Positions 17,247 to 27,162 of a stretch of DNA of 64,000 nt are shown piece after piece. Each line of letters begins with the position of its first letter. Positions within the stretch are counted from its first letter, which is position 1. The stretch lies in assembly GCA_964403935.1 (NCBI GenBank), contig CAYOIB010000001.1, forward strand, positions 41,095-105,094, in the 5' to 3' direction. Position numbers and translations under genes: made by a program. The stretch is from SLLG01 sp964403935. Lineage in GTDB: Bacteria; Verrucomicrobiota; Verrucomicrobiia; Opitutales; Oceanipulchritudinaceae. The notes under the pieces are model-generated. The model did no database searches. It had not been told where the DNA came from and saw only the letters and a program-made list of their open reading frames with translations.

Positions 17247-19184
17247 ATGAATCTTGATTCGAAAATCCCCGAAGGCCCACTCGAGAAGAAATGGACCAAC
17301 GCCAAGTTTAACTACAAGCTGGTCAATCCCGCCAACCGACGAAAATACAACGTGATTGTCGTCGGCTCCGGGCTCGCAGGCGGGGCCGCCGCCGCCACCC
17401 TTGGCGAACTCGGCTACAACGTAAAGTGCTTCTGCTATCAGGATAGCCCCCGCCGCGCCCACTCCATCGCCGCTCAAGGCGGTATCAACGCCGCTAAAAA
17501 TTATCAGAACGACGGCGACAGCATTTTCCGCCTCTTTTACGACACCATCAAGGGGGGCGACTTCCGTAGCCGCGAAGCCAATGTCTACCGCTTGGCGGAG
17601 ACATCCGTCGACATTATCGACCAGTGCGTCGCCCAGGGGGTCCCTTTCGCGCGCGAGTATGGCGGGATGCTCGACAACCGCTCGTTCGGTGGCGCACAGG
17701 TGAGCCGCACCTTCTATGCCCGCGGGCAGACCGGTCAGCAATTGCTCCTCGGCGTTTATCACTCCCTCAGCCGACAAATCGGCCTCGGGCAGGTAAAGAT
17801 GTACAACCGCCACGAAATGCTCGACGTCGTCCTCGTGAACGGCGTCGCCAAAGGCATCATCACCCGAAATATGGTGACGGGCGCGATCGACCGCTGGGCG
17901 GCCGACGCCGTGGTGATTGCGACCGGGGGCTATGCGACCGTCTTCTTCCTCTCCACCAACGCAGCCGGGTGCAACGTCACAGCCGCTTGGCGGGCCTACA
18001 AACGCGGTGCTGGATTTGCCAACCCTTGCTTCACCCAGATCCACCCGACCTGCATCCCGCAGGAGGGCGAGCACCAGTCCAAGCTCACCCTCATGTCCGA
18101 GTCGCTGCGCAACGATGGCCGCGTCTGGGTGCCCAAGCGGAAGGAAGACTGCACAAAGTCTCCGGCCGATATCCCCGAAGAGGCCCGCGATTACTTTCTC
18201 GAACGCAAATACCCGAGCTTTGGTAACCTCGCGCCCCGCGATATCTCCTCGCGGGCGGCAAAGGAGGTTTGCGACGAAGGACGCGGCGTCGGCCCGGCTG
18301 TCGGGGGCGAACGTCGCGGCGTCTATCTGGATTTCGCCGACGCCATTGCCCGCCTTGGGCGCAAGACGGTCGAGGAACGCTATGGCAATCTCTTCGATAT
18401 GTATGAAAACATCACTGGAGAGAATGCCTACGAACAGCCGATGCGGATCTATCCGGCACCGCACTACACCATGGGCGGGCTCTGGGTGGACTATGATCTG
18501 ATGACCTCTGTCCCAGGCCTTTTCGCTGCGGGGGAAGCCAATTTTTCGGACCACGGTGCCAACCGTCTCGGGGCTTCGGCCCTCATGCAGGGCCTCGCCG
18601 ACGGCTACTTCGTCTTGCCCGCAACCCTCAGCAATTACCTCGCGTCCATACCGCCCACCGAAGCGGGCAAGATCACAACCGATGCCCCCGGCTTCGCCGA
18701 GGCGGAGGCCGCCGTCCGGGAATCCATCTCCCGGCTGATGTCGATCAAGGGCAAGAGCAGCCCGCGGTCACTCCACATCGAACTCGGCAAGATCATGTGG
18801 AATCACTGTGGCATGGCACGCAGTAAAGAAAGCCTCACCAAGGCCATCGGCGAAATCCAGGCCCTGCGCGAGAGATTCTGGTCCGACCTCGTCGTGCCCG
18901 GTGATACCAACACACTCAATATCGAGCTCGAGCGCGCCGGCCGCGTCGCCGACCACCTCGAGTTTGCCGAACTCATGTGCTATGATGCCCTTGATCGGGA
19001 CGAGTCCTGCGGGGGTCACTTCCGCATCGAACACCAGTCGCCCGATGGCGAAGCCGTCCGGCACGATGAAACATTCGCCGAAGTCAGCGTGTGGGAATTC
19101 AAGGGCGTCGGCCAACGGCCCCAGAAACACGTCGAACCGCTGCATTTTGAAAACGTCGAGCTGGGCGTCCGCAGCTACAAGTAA
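17247..19184 (+). CDS. sdhA: Succinate dehydrogenase/fumarate reductase flavoprotein
   Basis: 645 residues, the long non-proteobacterial type. FAD-binding VVGSGLAGGAAAATLGELGY is near residue 40, and the His that covalently binds FAD is in RAHSIAAQGGINA. HPTCIPQEGEHQSK and SRAAKEVCDEGRGVGPAVGG form the dicarboxylate site region, and HYTMGGLWVD and FAAGEANFSDHGANRLGA complete the family pattern. ATG 17247 is preferred over the TTG at 17208. Oxidises succinate to fumarate at the cytoplasmic face. Confidence 0.96.
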   Translation: MNLDSKIPEGPLEKKWTNAKFNYKLVNPANRRKYNVIVVGSGLAGGAAAATLGELGYNVKCFCYQDSPRRAHSIAAQGGINAAKNYQNDGDSIFRLFYDTIKGGDFRSREANVYRLAETSVDIIDQCVAQGVPFAREYGGMLDNRSFGGAQVSRTFYARGQTGQQLLLGVYHSLSRQIGLGQVKMYNRHEMLDVVLVNGVAKGIITRNMVTGAIDRWAADAVVIATGGYATVFFLSTNAAGCNVTAAWRAYKRGAGFANPCFTQIHPTCIPQEGEHQSKLTLMSESLRNDGRVWVPKRKEDCTKSPADIPEEARDYFLERKYPSFGNLAPRDISSRAAKEVCDEGRGVGPAVGGERRGVYLDFADAIARLGRKTVEERYGNLFDMYENITGENAYEQPMRIYPAPHYTMGGLWVDYDLMTSVPGLFAAGEANFSDHGANRLGASALMQGLADGYFVLPATLSNYLASIPPTEAGKITTDAPGFAEAEAAVRESISRLMSIKGKSSPRSLHIELGKIMWNHCGMARSKESLTKAIGEIQALRERFWSDLVVPGDTNTLNIELERAGRVADHLEFAELMCYDALDRDESCGGHFRIEHQSPDGEAVRHDETFAEVSVWEFKGVGQRPQKHVEPLHFENVELGVRSYK

Positions 19185-19213
19185 TCTGAACTCCTCTCAA
19201 AGCACCGAGACCC

Positions 19214-19990
19214 ATGTCAAGCAAAGCTCTTAATCTTACCCTCCGCGTTTGGCGTCAAGAGAAGCGGGATTCCAAAGGCGACTTCGTCGATTACAAAGTC
19301 TCCAATATCTCCGTTGATTCCTCCTTTCTCGAGATGATCGACGTCCTCAACGAGCAGCTCATTGAAAAAGGTGAGGAGCCTGTCGCCTTCGACCACGACT
19401 GCCGCGAAGGCATCTGCGGGATGTGCTCGATGACGATCAACGGGGTGCCACATGGCAAAGGCCGGCTCCAAGCCACGTGCCAGCTTCACATGCGTCACTA
19501 CGAGGATGGCGAGACAATCACGATTGAACCCTTCCGCGGAAAGCCTTTCCCCGTCATCAAGGACCTCGTCGTCGACCGTACCCCGCTCGACATTATCATG
19601 CAGTCCGGGGGCTATATTGCGCAGCGCGTGGGAACAGCGGAGGATGCCAATGCCGTTCCGATTCCCAAGCCGACGCTTGATAAAGCCATGGATGCCGCCG
19701 CCTGCATCGGCTGCGGGGCCTGTGTCGCCGCTTGCCCCAACGCATCGGCCATGCTCTTTACAGGAGCCAAGCTGTCCCACCTCAATCTCCTCCCACAGGG
19801 CCAGCCCGAGCGCTACCGTCGTGCGCTCAACATGGTCGACACCATGGATAGCCTCGGCTTTGGAAACTGCACCAACATTGGGGAGTGCGAGGCCGCCTGC
19901 CCGAAGGGAATCAGCATGGACTTCATCGCGATGCTCAACCGCGATTATGCCGTCGGCCGCGTGAAGAAGTTCTTTGTCGGCGGCGTCTGA
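19214..19990 (+). CDS. sdhB: Succinate dehydrogenase iron-sulfur subunit
   Basis: 258 residues carrying all three cluster motifs: [2Fe-2S] ligands in CREGICGMCSM and the later Cys of RLQATCQLH; [4Fe-4S] ligands in CIGCGACVAACPNA; and [3Fe-4S] ligands in the region ending CEAACPKGIS. It relays electrons from SdhA to SdhC. It starts 29 bases after sdhA, completing the operon. Confidence 0.96.
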   Translation: MSSKALNLTLRVWRQEKRDSKGDFVDYKVSNISVDSSFLEMIDVLNEQLIEKGEEPVAFDHDCREGICGMCSMTINGVPHGKGRLQATCQLHMRHYEDGETITIEPFRGKPFPVIKDLVVDRTPLDIIMQSGGYIAQRVGTAEDANAVPIPKPTLDKAMDAAACIGCGACVAACPNASAMLFTGAKLSHLNLLPQGQPERYRRALNMVDTMDSLGFGNCTNIGECEAACPKGISMDFIAMLNRDYAVGRVKKFFVGGV

Positions 19991-20082
19991 GGCACCGCCT
20001 GGCGGGACCACCACACCCGCACACCAGACTTTTTTGCCCCGGACTGGCACCCTGGATCATCCTGTGGTACGCTGGCTCCACC

Positions 20083-20244
20083 ATGCCCGAGAGCAAGAAG
20101 CGAAAAAACCAGAAGAAGGATGACAAAACATTCCGGAAGCTTCCCCGTGAAACAAAAGAGGGGATGCTCCTGAATAAGGAAGCCGAGCACGACACGGGCA
20201 ATGCGGCACGCAAGGCCGAGAAGATCTCGCGCGAAAAGCGCTGA
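20083..20244 (+). CDS. Small basic protein (53 aa), hypothetical
   Basis: 53 residues with a very high content of Lys, Arg and Glu (starts MPESKKRKNQKK, ends AARKAEKISREKR), without membrane segments. It follows sdhB by about 90 bases on the same strand and is convergent with glgX. Composition suggests a nucleic-acid-associated or disordered stress protein, but this is only inference and the frame could be spurious. Confidence 0.45.
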   Translation: MPESKKRKNQKKDDKTFRKLPRETKEGMLLNKEAEHDTGNAARKAEKISREKR

Positions 20245-20300
20245 CTCAGCCTGCAGTCAACCCACCGATACGCCGCGCGCCACGATCCGCGGCGTCACCC

Positions 20301-22403
20301 CTACGCTTCGCCGCGTAAAAGCACAAGGGATCGCGCCTCGACGCCGAAGGTGTCTCCCGCCCCCAGCTTCTCCGGATCCGCTAACCAGCCAACCGACGTG
20401 TCGAGCTCCTTGGACCAGGAACGAACACCTTCAACTTTCGGCAAGGTTACTTCGACACCCTCATGATGGCCATTCAGGACGAGGTAGAAACTGTCATCCG
20501 AAACAGGATCGGTGAATGGATCCGTATAGAAATCGGTATCCCCATTGAGGAAGATCGCGAGAACGGCTTCGGTGCCTTCGCCCCACTGTTCCTCCTTCAT
20601 GCGGTCGCCCTCCGGGGTAAACCACAAGATCTCATCCAATTCGCCTCCATCGGATGGTCTCTCATGGAACCAGCGACGACGGCGAAAAACCGGGTGCTTC
20701 CGCCGCAGTTTTACCAACCGCTGAGTGAACGCCAGGAGATCTTGATCAGCTGACTCCCAGTCCACCCATGACAGTTCATTATCCTGACAATACCCGTTGT
20801 TGTTTCCCTGCTGCGTTCGCCCCTGCTCATCGCCTCCCAATAACATGGGCACACCCTGCGACAGCAACAACGTAGCTAGAAAATTCCTCTGCTGGCGACT
20901 CCTCAGGGCCAAAACCTCAGGATCGTCCGTTGGCCCTTCCTCACCGTGATTCCAGGAGCGGTTGTGGCTTTCTCCATCTTTATTCTCTTCTCCGTTGGCT
21001 TCATTGCGCTTTTCGTTGTAGGAAACCAGATCCCGCAAGGTGAAACCATCATGAGCCGTGATGAAATTGATACTCGCGGTGGGACGCCGCGTGGAATGCT
21101 CATACAAATCCGCGCTCCCTGTAATCCGTGCAGCCGTCTCCCCTGGCGTCTGTTCCTGCCCTCGCCAGAAATCGCGGACGCAATCCCGGTATCGACCGTT
21201 CCACTCACTCCACACAACTGGAAAGTTGCCCACCTGATACCCGCCTTCGCCGACATCCCAGGGTTCGGCGATGAGCTTAACCTGGCTGATAACCGGATCT
21301 TGATGGATAAGATCAAAGAAGGCTGAGAGTCGATCCACATCGTGGAGCTCTCGCGCCAGGGCAGACGCCAAATCAAAGCGAAATCCGTCCACGTGCATCT
21401 CCTGCACCCAATACCGAAGGGAGTCCATCAGGAGCTGGAGCGTCTGCGGGTTGCGCATATTCAGGCTGTTTCCACAACCGGTATAGTCCATGTAGTGCCG
21501 CCGATCACCCTCCACCGTCTTGTAGTAGTAAGCATTATCGATCCCCTTGAAAGAGAGCACCGGCCCAAGGTGGTTACCCTCGGCGGTATGATTATAGACA
21601 ACGTCGATCACCACCTCGATACCGGCAGTGTGCATCGCCTTCACCATCGACTTGAACTCAAAGGCAACCTTGGCGGGCTCTATTTCAGCCGCATATTCGT
21701 TGTGCGGAGCAAAATATCCAATCGAATTGTAGCCCCAGTAATTCCGCAAGCCGCGCTCAACCAGATGCTGGTCGTGGATGAACTGGTGGACAGGCATCAG
21801 TTCTACCGTCGTGATCCCCAGCTTCTTCAGGTAGTTGATACTCGCGGGATGGGCCAGGCCCCCATAGGTTCCCCGGATGTTCTCCGGGATCTCCGGATGA
21901 CGCGCGGTGAACCCTTTGACGTGAAGCTCGTAAAGAAGGGTCTTGTGCCAAGGCACCGACGGCCGCTCGTCGCCCGTCCAGTCAAAGTCATCATCTGTGA
22001 CCACGCACTTCGGAATGAAAGGCGCACTGTCACTCTGGCTGATCACTTCAGGACCGCTCTCGAGCTCATATGGGAAGACGGCATCATCCCACGCTACCTG
22101 CCCTTCGATGGCCCGGGCATAGGGATCCAGAAGCAGCTTGTTCGGATTGCAGCGGTGGCCTTCATCGGGATTCCACGGCCCGTGAACGCGAAAGCCGTAG
22201 CGTTGTCCCGGACCGATGTCAGGGAGGTAGCCATGCCAGCAATAGCCTGTCACTTCCGGAAGATCGATCCGCCTTTCCTCCCCGCTATCGAAGAGGCAGA
22301 GTTCCACGCGATCAGCAATTTCAGAAAACAGCGAAAAGTTTGTGCCCTTGCCTCGAAAAGTGGCTCCAAGAGGATAGGCGACACCAGGATAGACTTCTTT
22401 CAT
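20301..22403 (-). CDS. glgX: Glycogen debranching enzyme
   Basis: 700-residue GH13 isoamylase-type enzyme that hydrolyses alpha-1,6 branches of glycogen or limit dextrin. An N-terminal CBM48-like domain (PLGATFRGKGTNFSLFSEIA) precedes the barrel. Catalytic regions are VIDVVYNHT, DGFRFDLASAL (nucleophile Asp), KLIAEPWDVG (acid/base Glu) and NFITAHDGFTLRDLV (transition-state Asp). The GEENKDGESHNRSWNHG stretch is typical of GlgX/TreX. No other glycogen genes are beside it; a SulP gene lies upstream on the same strand... its start is 90 bases downstream in the coordinate sense. Confidence 0.95.
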   Translation of the reverse strand: MKEVYPGVAYPLGATFRGKGTNFSLFSEIADRVELCLFDSGEERRIDLPEVTGYCWHGYLPDIGPGQRYGFRVHGPWNPDEGHRCNPNKLLLDPYARAIEGQVAWDDAVFPYELESGPEVISQSDSAPFIPKCVVTDDDFDWTGDERPSVPWHKTLLYELHVKGFTARHPEIPENIRGTYGGLAHPASINYLKKLGITTVELMPVHQFIHDQHLVERGLRNYWGYNSIGYFAPHNEYAAEIEPAKVAFEFKSMVKAMHTAGIEVVIDVVYNHTAEGNHLGPVLSFKGIDNAYYYKTVEGDRRHYMDYTGCGNSLNMRNPQTLQLLMDSLRYWVQEMHVDGFRFDLASALARELHDVDRLSAFFDLIHQDPVISQVKLIAEPWDVGEGGYQVGNFPVVWSEWNGRYRDCVRDFWRGQEQTPGETAARITGSADLYEHSTRRPTASINFITAHDGFTLRDLVSYNEKRNEANGEENKDGESHNRSWNHGEEGPTDDPEVLALRSRQQRNFLATLLLSQGVPMLLGGDEQGRTQQGNNNGYCQDNELSWVDWESADQDLLAFTQRLVKLRRKHPVFRRRRWFHERPSDGGELDEILWFTPEGDRMKEEQWGEGTEAVLAIFLNGDTDFYTDPFTDPVSDDSFYLVLNGHHEGVEVTLPKVEGVRSWSKELDTSVGWLADPEKLGAGDTFGVEARSLVLLRGEA

Positions 22404-22493
22404 AGTTGAGTTTGAATGCCTCTACGGGATGCAGGTAGAAACAATTCTCAACAGTGAAGCACACAAAAGAAACCGCTCCCGGGCGGCCAGCCC

Positions 22494-24224
22494 TCAAAGG
22501 AGCTCCCGGGCGCGCTCCAACGCCGCGTCAAACGTCCCGCAAAAATTCTTCCGTCCGATGACATCGATGAAGTTTGCCTGTTTCAGGAGAGATAGTGGCT
22601 GGCGGTGAATACCGCTGATGATCACAGTTCCTCCTTTTCCCTTCATCCGCCCCACCACGGTCTCCAGGGCGTGAAGAGCGGTCGCATCCATCGCCGTTAC
22701 CAGATGCAGCCGAAGGATGAGCACCTTTGGCAGCATCCGGCCCGAGCGAAGTAGGGCATCCTCCATCTTCTGGGCGGCTCCAAAAAGGAAAGGACCAAAT
22801 ATCCGGTAGGCCATCACCCCCTTTGGAATCTCCTTCCCCTGCGCCTGCTGCTCAGGCGACTCCAGAACGTCATCTGACGTCACCTGGGTGACCTCGGTCG
22901 TCTCGGAAACCCGGCGTATAAACAGGATGGCAGCCAAAACCATCCCCACCTCAATCGCCACCACGAGATCGAAAACAACGGTGAGGCCAAAGGTGGTTAC
23001 CAACACGACAGCATCCCCTGCAGGCATCTCCCGGAGGCGTCGAAAATCTCGCCAGCCACCCATCCGAAGAGCCACGGCTATGAGCACCGCCGACATCGCT
23101 CCCACCGGGACATACACCGCGTAGTCCGAGAGAAAGAGAACGATGAGCAGGAGCGTGAGCGCATGGATCATCCCCGAGACCGGAGACCGTGCCCCGTTCG
23201 ATACATTGGCCGAAGTGCGAGCGATGGCTCCCGTCACCGGAAGCCCCACGAAAAACGGACAGACAATATTCGCGATGCCCTGCCCAATCAGCTCGGTGTT
23301 GCTGTCGTGGCGATCATTTGTCATGCCGTCGGCGACAACGGCGGAAAGCAATGACTCAATTGCACCGAGAAGGGCGATGGCCATGGCCGGTCCGAGGAGG
23401 TCCCGGATAAGGTCCATACTGACCGTGGGAACAGTAAAGGGCGGAAAGCCTGATGGAATCGCACCCGCACCATATTTTGATCCGATGGTGGCAATCCCAA
23501 GGCTCTCTCCGAGACCCAAAAACGCCACCACCACCGTGGCGAGCAACATCATCACGATCGGGCCCGGCGCATGCCTGATCTTCAGGCGCGGCCACACCAG
23601 GATCAGGACGAGAGTGATGGCCGTCAGCAGGAGCGTCGCCGGATTGATTAACCCGGCATTATCTACCATCCAGTATAACTTTTCCGTAAATAGTCGGGGC
23701 GGGGAATTCTCAGTCTCGACGCCGAAGGCATCAGAATACTGCGACATCATAATTGATACCGCAATTCCGGTGGTGAAGCCGCTCACCACCGGCCATGGGA
23801 TGAACTTGATGAGGGTTCCCATCTTCGCCAGGCCCATCACCACCAGGATAATCCCTGCCATGATAGTCGCGACGAGTAAGCCGCCAAAACCGTGGCGCTC
23901 CACGATAAGCAGCACGATAGGAATAAACGCTGCCGTTGGACCGCCAATCTGGGCCCGTGTTCCCCCGAGCGCCGAAATGATGAAGCCGCCAATGATCGCG
24001 GTAAACAGGCCAATCGCCGGGGCCGGAAAGGGCGTCTCCGCGCCGGCCGGGATACTCGCGATACCGAGCGCCAGCGCCAGCGGGAGTGCCGTCAGCCCCA
24101 CGCTGATTCCGGCACCCAGATCTGCGCCAAAATGACTTCGACGGTACCCGCCTTTGAACAGGTTCAAAGCCTCTGGCCGGAATATCCCCTGCAAAGCAAA
24201 ACGCGACTTTGGCTTCACTTCCAT
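22494..24224 (-). CDS. SulP family anion transporter with STAS domain
   Basis: 576 residues. An inner-membrane transporter core of about 10-14 helices starts at ADLGAGISVGLTALPLALAL and includes SALGGTRAQIGGPTAAF, the SulP signature, and FIPWPVVSGFTTGIA. A cytoplasmic STAS domain of about 100 residues ends the protein (HLVTAMDATALHALETVV, then GGTVIISGIHRQPL). SulP proteins carry sulfate, bicarbonate, or dicarboxylates with sodium or protons. With no sulfur-assimilation genes nearby, the substrate stays open. The first ATG at 24224 follows an in-frame GTG. Confidence 0.92.
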   Translation of the reverse strand: MEVKPKSRFALQGIFRPEALNLFKGGYRRSHFGADLGAGISVGLTALPLALALGIASIPAGAETPFPAPAIGLFTAIIGGFIISALGGTRAQIGGPTAAFIPIVLLIVERHGFGGLLVATIMAGIILVVMGLAKMGTLIKFIPWPVVSGFTTGIAVSIMMSQYSDAFGVETENSPPRLFTEKLYWMVDNAGLINPATLLLTAITLVLILVWPRLKIRHAPGPIVMMLLATVVVAFLGLGESLGIATIGSKYGAGAIPSGFPPFTVPTVSMDLIRDLLGPAMAIALLGAIESLLSAVVADGMTNDRHDSNTELIGQGIANIVCPFFVGLPVTGAIARTSANVSNGARSPVSGMIHALTLLLIVLFLSDYAVYVPVGAMSAVLIAVALRMGGWRDFRRLREMPAGDAVVLVTTFGLTVVFDLVVAIEVGMVLAAILFIRRVSETTEVTQVTSDDVLESPEQQAQGKEIPKGVMAYRIFGPFLFGAAQKMEDALLRSGRMLPKVLILRLHLVTAMDATALHALETVVGRMKGKGGTVIISGIHRQPLSLLKQANFIDVIGRKNFCGTFDAALERARELL

Positions 24225-24400
24225 CACTGGTGTCCCCGATTCGCCCTTTCCTCGTCAAACGATTCCATCTCTTCGACAAGGCCGCTCAATTCAAAGCCTA
24301 CAAAACAAGCCACCTGCATTTGTCTTCCTTTTCTGATCATACAGCTTCCTCAAGCTGCCACCGCTCAATGAGCCGGTCCAGAGGAAACCACTCGCGCAAA

Positions 24401-25405
24401 TCACATTCCGAATCCCTCAACATACTCTTCCAGGCCAAGCCCCGCGGGATGCTTCGCCGGCTCGTAAGCAAGGTCGCGACGGGCCGCGTCAATATCAAAC
24501 CAGTGGCTCTTGGCCAGCTCGGTCGCGACGAAGCGGGTCATGGGGGGCTCGCCCCTCAAGCGGAAATGCCGCCAGACAGCTTCCGCCACCGCGCCCACTC
24601 GATACGCCCTCCCAAAGGTCATTCGCTTCTCCAACGGCCCGATTTCCAGTCGTGCCAATAATGCCTGAATCCAGTCCCAGAGCACCACCGGCTCCCCTTG
24701 CGAAAGAAAGTATGCCTTCCCGCAGGCCACTCCCCGCTCAAGCGCATCCAACGCCTGAAGGTGCGCCACCGCCGCATTGCGGACGTGGGTGATGTCGACC
24801 CGGTTCTGTCCATCCCCTACAATCCTCAACCTTCCTGCCCGGGCCCGCTCAATCACTCGGGGCAGAAGATGCGGATCCCCCACGCCCCAGATCAAGTGAG
24901 GGCGCAGCGCACATGTCCGAAGGCCCCCAACGCCATCCGCCGCCAATACCTCCGCTTCCGCCACCGCTTTGGTTTCCGCGTAATGGCACAGCCAGTTCCT
25001 CCCATAAGGCAGCGCCTCGTTGGCACCTTCGAAAGCCTCCCCGGTAAACACCACACTCGGTGTACTCGTGTAGACCATCCGCTTCACCCCCGCCGCTTGG
25101 CAGGCGCGAAGCACGTTTCGCGTCCCCTCCACATTGGTGGAGACAAAAGCTTCCCGCGGACCCCAGATCCCCGCTCTGGCAGCGGTGTGAATGACCGCGT
25201 GACATCCCCCGACCGCACGCCCGACCGCCGCAGCATCCGTCAAATCCCCGCGAAACACCGATACCCCACCCGCCGCCAGATCGTCCGCCGCCGAACGTTG
25301 CAGAACACGCACCTTCGCCCCGGCCCGCAACAGATCCTCGACAATATAACGCCCGAGGAAACCAGCACCTCCCGTCACCAGAACTTCCACTCCCGCCAGT
25401 TCCAT
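24401..25405 (-). CDS. oleD: 2-alkyl-3-oxoalkanoate reductase OleD-like
   Basis: 334-residue extended short-chain dehydrogenase of the 3-beta-hydroxysteroid dehydrogenase group. NAD(P)-binding VTGGAGFLGRYIVEDLL opens the protein and the catalytic Tyr-x3-Lys is in CHYAETKAVAEAE. HTAARAGIWGP, YTSTPSVVFTG, ALRPHLIWGVGDPHLLPR, AYFLSQGEPVVLWDW and EPPMTRFVATELAKSHWFD are a run of segments characteristic of OleD. OleD reduces the 2-alkyl-3-ketoacid made by OleA to the hydroxyacid used by OleC. It lies 47 bases after oleC on the same strand. Confidence 0.85.
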   Translation of the reverse strand: MELAGVEVLVTGGAGFLGRYIVEDLLRAGAKVRVLQRSAADDLAAGGVSVFRGDLTDAAAVGRAVGGCHAVIHTAARAGIWGPREAFVSTNVEGTRNVLRACQAAGVKRMVYTSTPSVVFTGEAFEGANEALPYGRNWLCHYAETKAVAEAEVLAADGVGGLRTCALRPHLIWGVGDPHLLPRVIERARAGRLRIVGDGQNRVDITHVRNAAVAHLQALDALERGVACGKAYFLSQGEPVVLWDWIQALLARLEIGPLEKRMTFGRAYRVGAVAEAVWRHFRLRGEPPMTRFVATELAKSHWFDIDAARRDLAYEPAKHPAGLGLEEYVEGFGM

Positions 25406-25452
25406 GACCTCACGAGAACGCCGCCTGAAGCGACCGTCCAGTGAATTCCCAT

Positions 25453-27066
25453 TTACCGCCCCAGTCGCCGCGCCAACGTTAGACGGTGGATCTTCGCGTT
25501 GTGGCGAACATCCACCGGGAAGCGCCGCAGGAAATAGAAATCCAGGATCCCCTCGGTGTGCGAAAACTGTGCCCCCAACGCTCTCAGCTCCTCGATAAAG
25601 CGGCTCCGGGACGCGCGCCCCCATGGGTAGCACGCCGGCTCAGGCTCAATCGCCATGGCAGGCGTCTGATTTCCCCCGAGCCCGAATCCGATCAGAGCGC
25701 TGCGAAAGACCTTGGGATGCCTATTGAAAATCGCCTCACAACAATCCGGATAGAGCGAACCTGCCTCCGTCGTCACGCACTCGACCTTCCGACCACAGAA
25801 CCAGATCCGGCCCTGATCGTCCAAATACCCGACATCGCCCATCCGGTGCCACAGCCGATTGCCACGGTCGACGATCTTGGCCGCTGCCGTCGCCTCGGGA
25901 AGCTGATCATACCCTCGGGTCACGACCGGGCCTGAGACCACAATCTCACCGATCTCCCCGGATGGAGCTGCCTCCAGGTCCACACCCGGCACAGAACCCG
26001 ATTTCAGGATCCGGACAACCATCTCTGGAAGAACCCGGCCAACGCACGTCCCCGCACCGGCCTCCGTTTTGGCCCGAGTCTCGCCCAAGACCTCCTTGGC
26101 TGAAATCGCGGCCACAGGAAGAGATTCCGTCGCCCCATACGGGCTGAAGATCTCCCCGTTTGGCATCACCCTTCCGAAGCGTTCCATCAGTTCCGGAGGC
26201 ACCGCTGCACCAGCCATGAGCACCCGCCGCAGGGAGGGCAACCGAACGTCCTTCCGCTCACAATACCGTGCGATGCGAGACCAGATCGCGGGCGAGCCAA
26301 AACTGTTTGTCACCTTGTTCTGCAAGATCGCCTGAACGACCTTGGCCGGATCTACCCGCGCCGGTCGACTCGGATTCATCTCCGGGACCACAGTGGTCAT
26401 CCCGAACGCCGGATTGAACAGGGCAAACACTGGAAGCATCGGAAGATCCACCTCGCCCGGCTGAATGCCAAAACGGGATCCAATCAACCTCACCTGTGCA
26501 TCGAACATGCCATGTTCATAGAGAACACCCTTGGGCGCGCCGGTGGAGCCGGAGGTGAAAAGGATGGCCGCGAGCTCCTTTCCTTCGGCCTCAACCGCCC
26601 CCAGCGAGGGCCGCCCATGAATCTTCCCTTCCAGGCTCGCATCAATTCGAATACGCACACCCGTCGCCTTGAAGGTGGAGCGAAAAATCCGGCTCAGAGC
26701 GGTCGCGATCGGTATCCCAACCACTGCCGCCGGTTGCGTCCGGCGCACGCAACTCAGGAAATTTCCCAAGCCCATGCCGGGATCGATCACCACCGGAACC
26801 GCCCCAATTCGAAACAAGGCAAAAATCACCCGGATCAAGTCCAGTCCAGGCTTGACCATGACCAGAGTCCGCATCCCCCGATGGATGCCCCGATCGCTCA
26901 GAAACGTCGCCGTCGCCCCGGAATCCCGATCCAGCTCACCAAAAGTCCTTTCGCGATAGACAATCCGTTCCTCCCTCGCCCGCCCGACCGGCACCTTCAC
27001 CGCACAGGCCTGCGGTTGAACCTCCGCCTGCAGCGAAAGGAAGCGGGCCACGTTGGCGTTTTCCAT
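25453..27066 (-). CDS. oleC: OleC-like beta-lactone synthetase (AMP-forming)
   Basis: 537-residue member of the acyl-CoA synthetase/AMP-ligase superfamily. The AMP-binding loop is LFTSGSTGAPKGVLYEHG; FSPYGATESLP and RMGDVGYLDDQGRIWFCGRK follow. The C-terminal end FPVDVRHNAKIHRLTLARRL, with its catalytic Lys region, is typical of OleC. OleC converts 2-alkyl-3-hydroxyacids to cis-beta-lactones, which OleB turns into long-chain olefins. The ATG at 27066 has AGGTG six bases upstream; in-frame alternatives lie at 27072 and 27075. OleA and OleB genes are not in the window. Confidence 0.85.
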   Translation of the reverse strand: MENANVARFLSLQAEVQPQACAVKVPVGRAREERIVYRERTFGELDRDSGATATFLSDRGIHRGMRTLVMVKPGLDLIRVIFALFRIGAVPVVIDPGMGLGNFLSCVRRTQPAAVVGIPIATALSRIFRSTFKATGVRIRIDASLEGKIHGRPSLGAVEAEGKELAAILFTSGSTGAPKGVLYEHGMFDAQVRLIGSRFGIQPGEVDLPMLPVFALFNPAFGMTTVVPEMNPSRPARVDPAKVVQAILQNKVTNSFGSPAIWSRIARYCERKDVRLPSLRRVLMAGAAVPPELMERFGRVMPNGEIFSPYGATESLPVAAISAKEVLGETRAKTEAGAGTCVGRVLPEMVVRILKSGSVPGVDLEAAPSGEIGEIVVSGPVVTRGYDQLPEATAAAKIVDRGNRLWHRMGDVGYLDDQGRIWFCGRKVECVTTEAGSLYPDCCEAIFNRHPKVFRSALIGFGLGGNQTPAMAIEPEPACYPWGRASRSRFIEELRALGAQFSHTEGILDFYFLRRFPVDVRHNAKIHRLTLARRLGR

Positions 27067-27162
27067 CGACATCACCTAAGCCCTGCAGCCCTTCCGACCC
27101 TTTGACAAGCCATCTGCCGGAATCCCTGGCCATGAAGGCCACAACAGCAAATGCGCTCCACT

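Noticed and set aside
17160..18554. Long open frame on the minus strand opposite sdhA
   Set aside because: It lies antisense to a gene with all SdhA motifs; its composition follows third-position GC bias and no family features are seen.
22475..22512. Two copies of GCTCCCGGGCG between glgX and the SulP stop
   Set aside because: The copies can pair only over CCCGGG and give a weak stem with a mixed T run; not convincing as terminator or regulatory repeat.
23143..24135. Plus-strand open frame of 330 codons opposite SulP
   Set aside because: Antisense shadow of a well-supported transporter.
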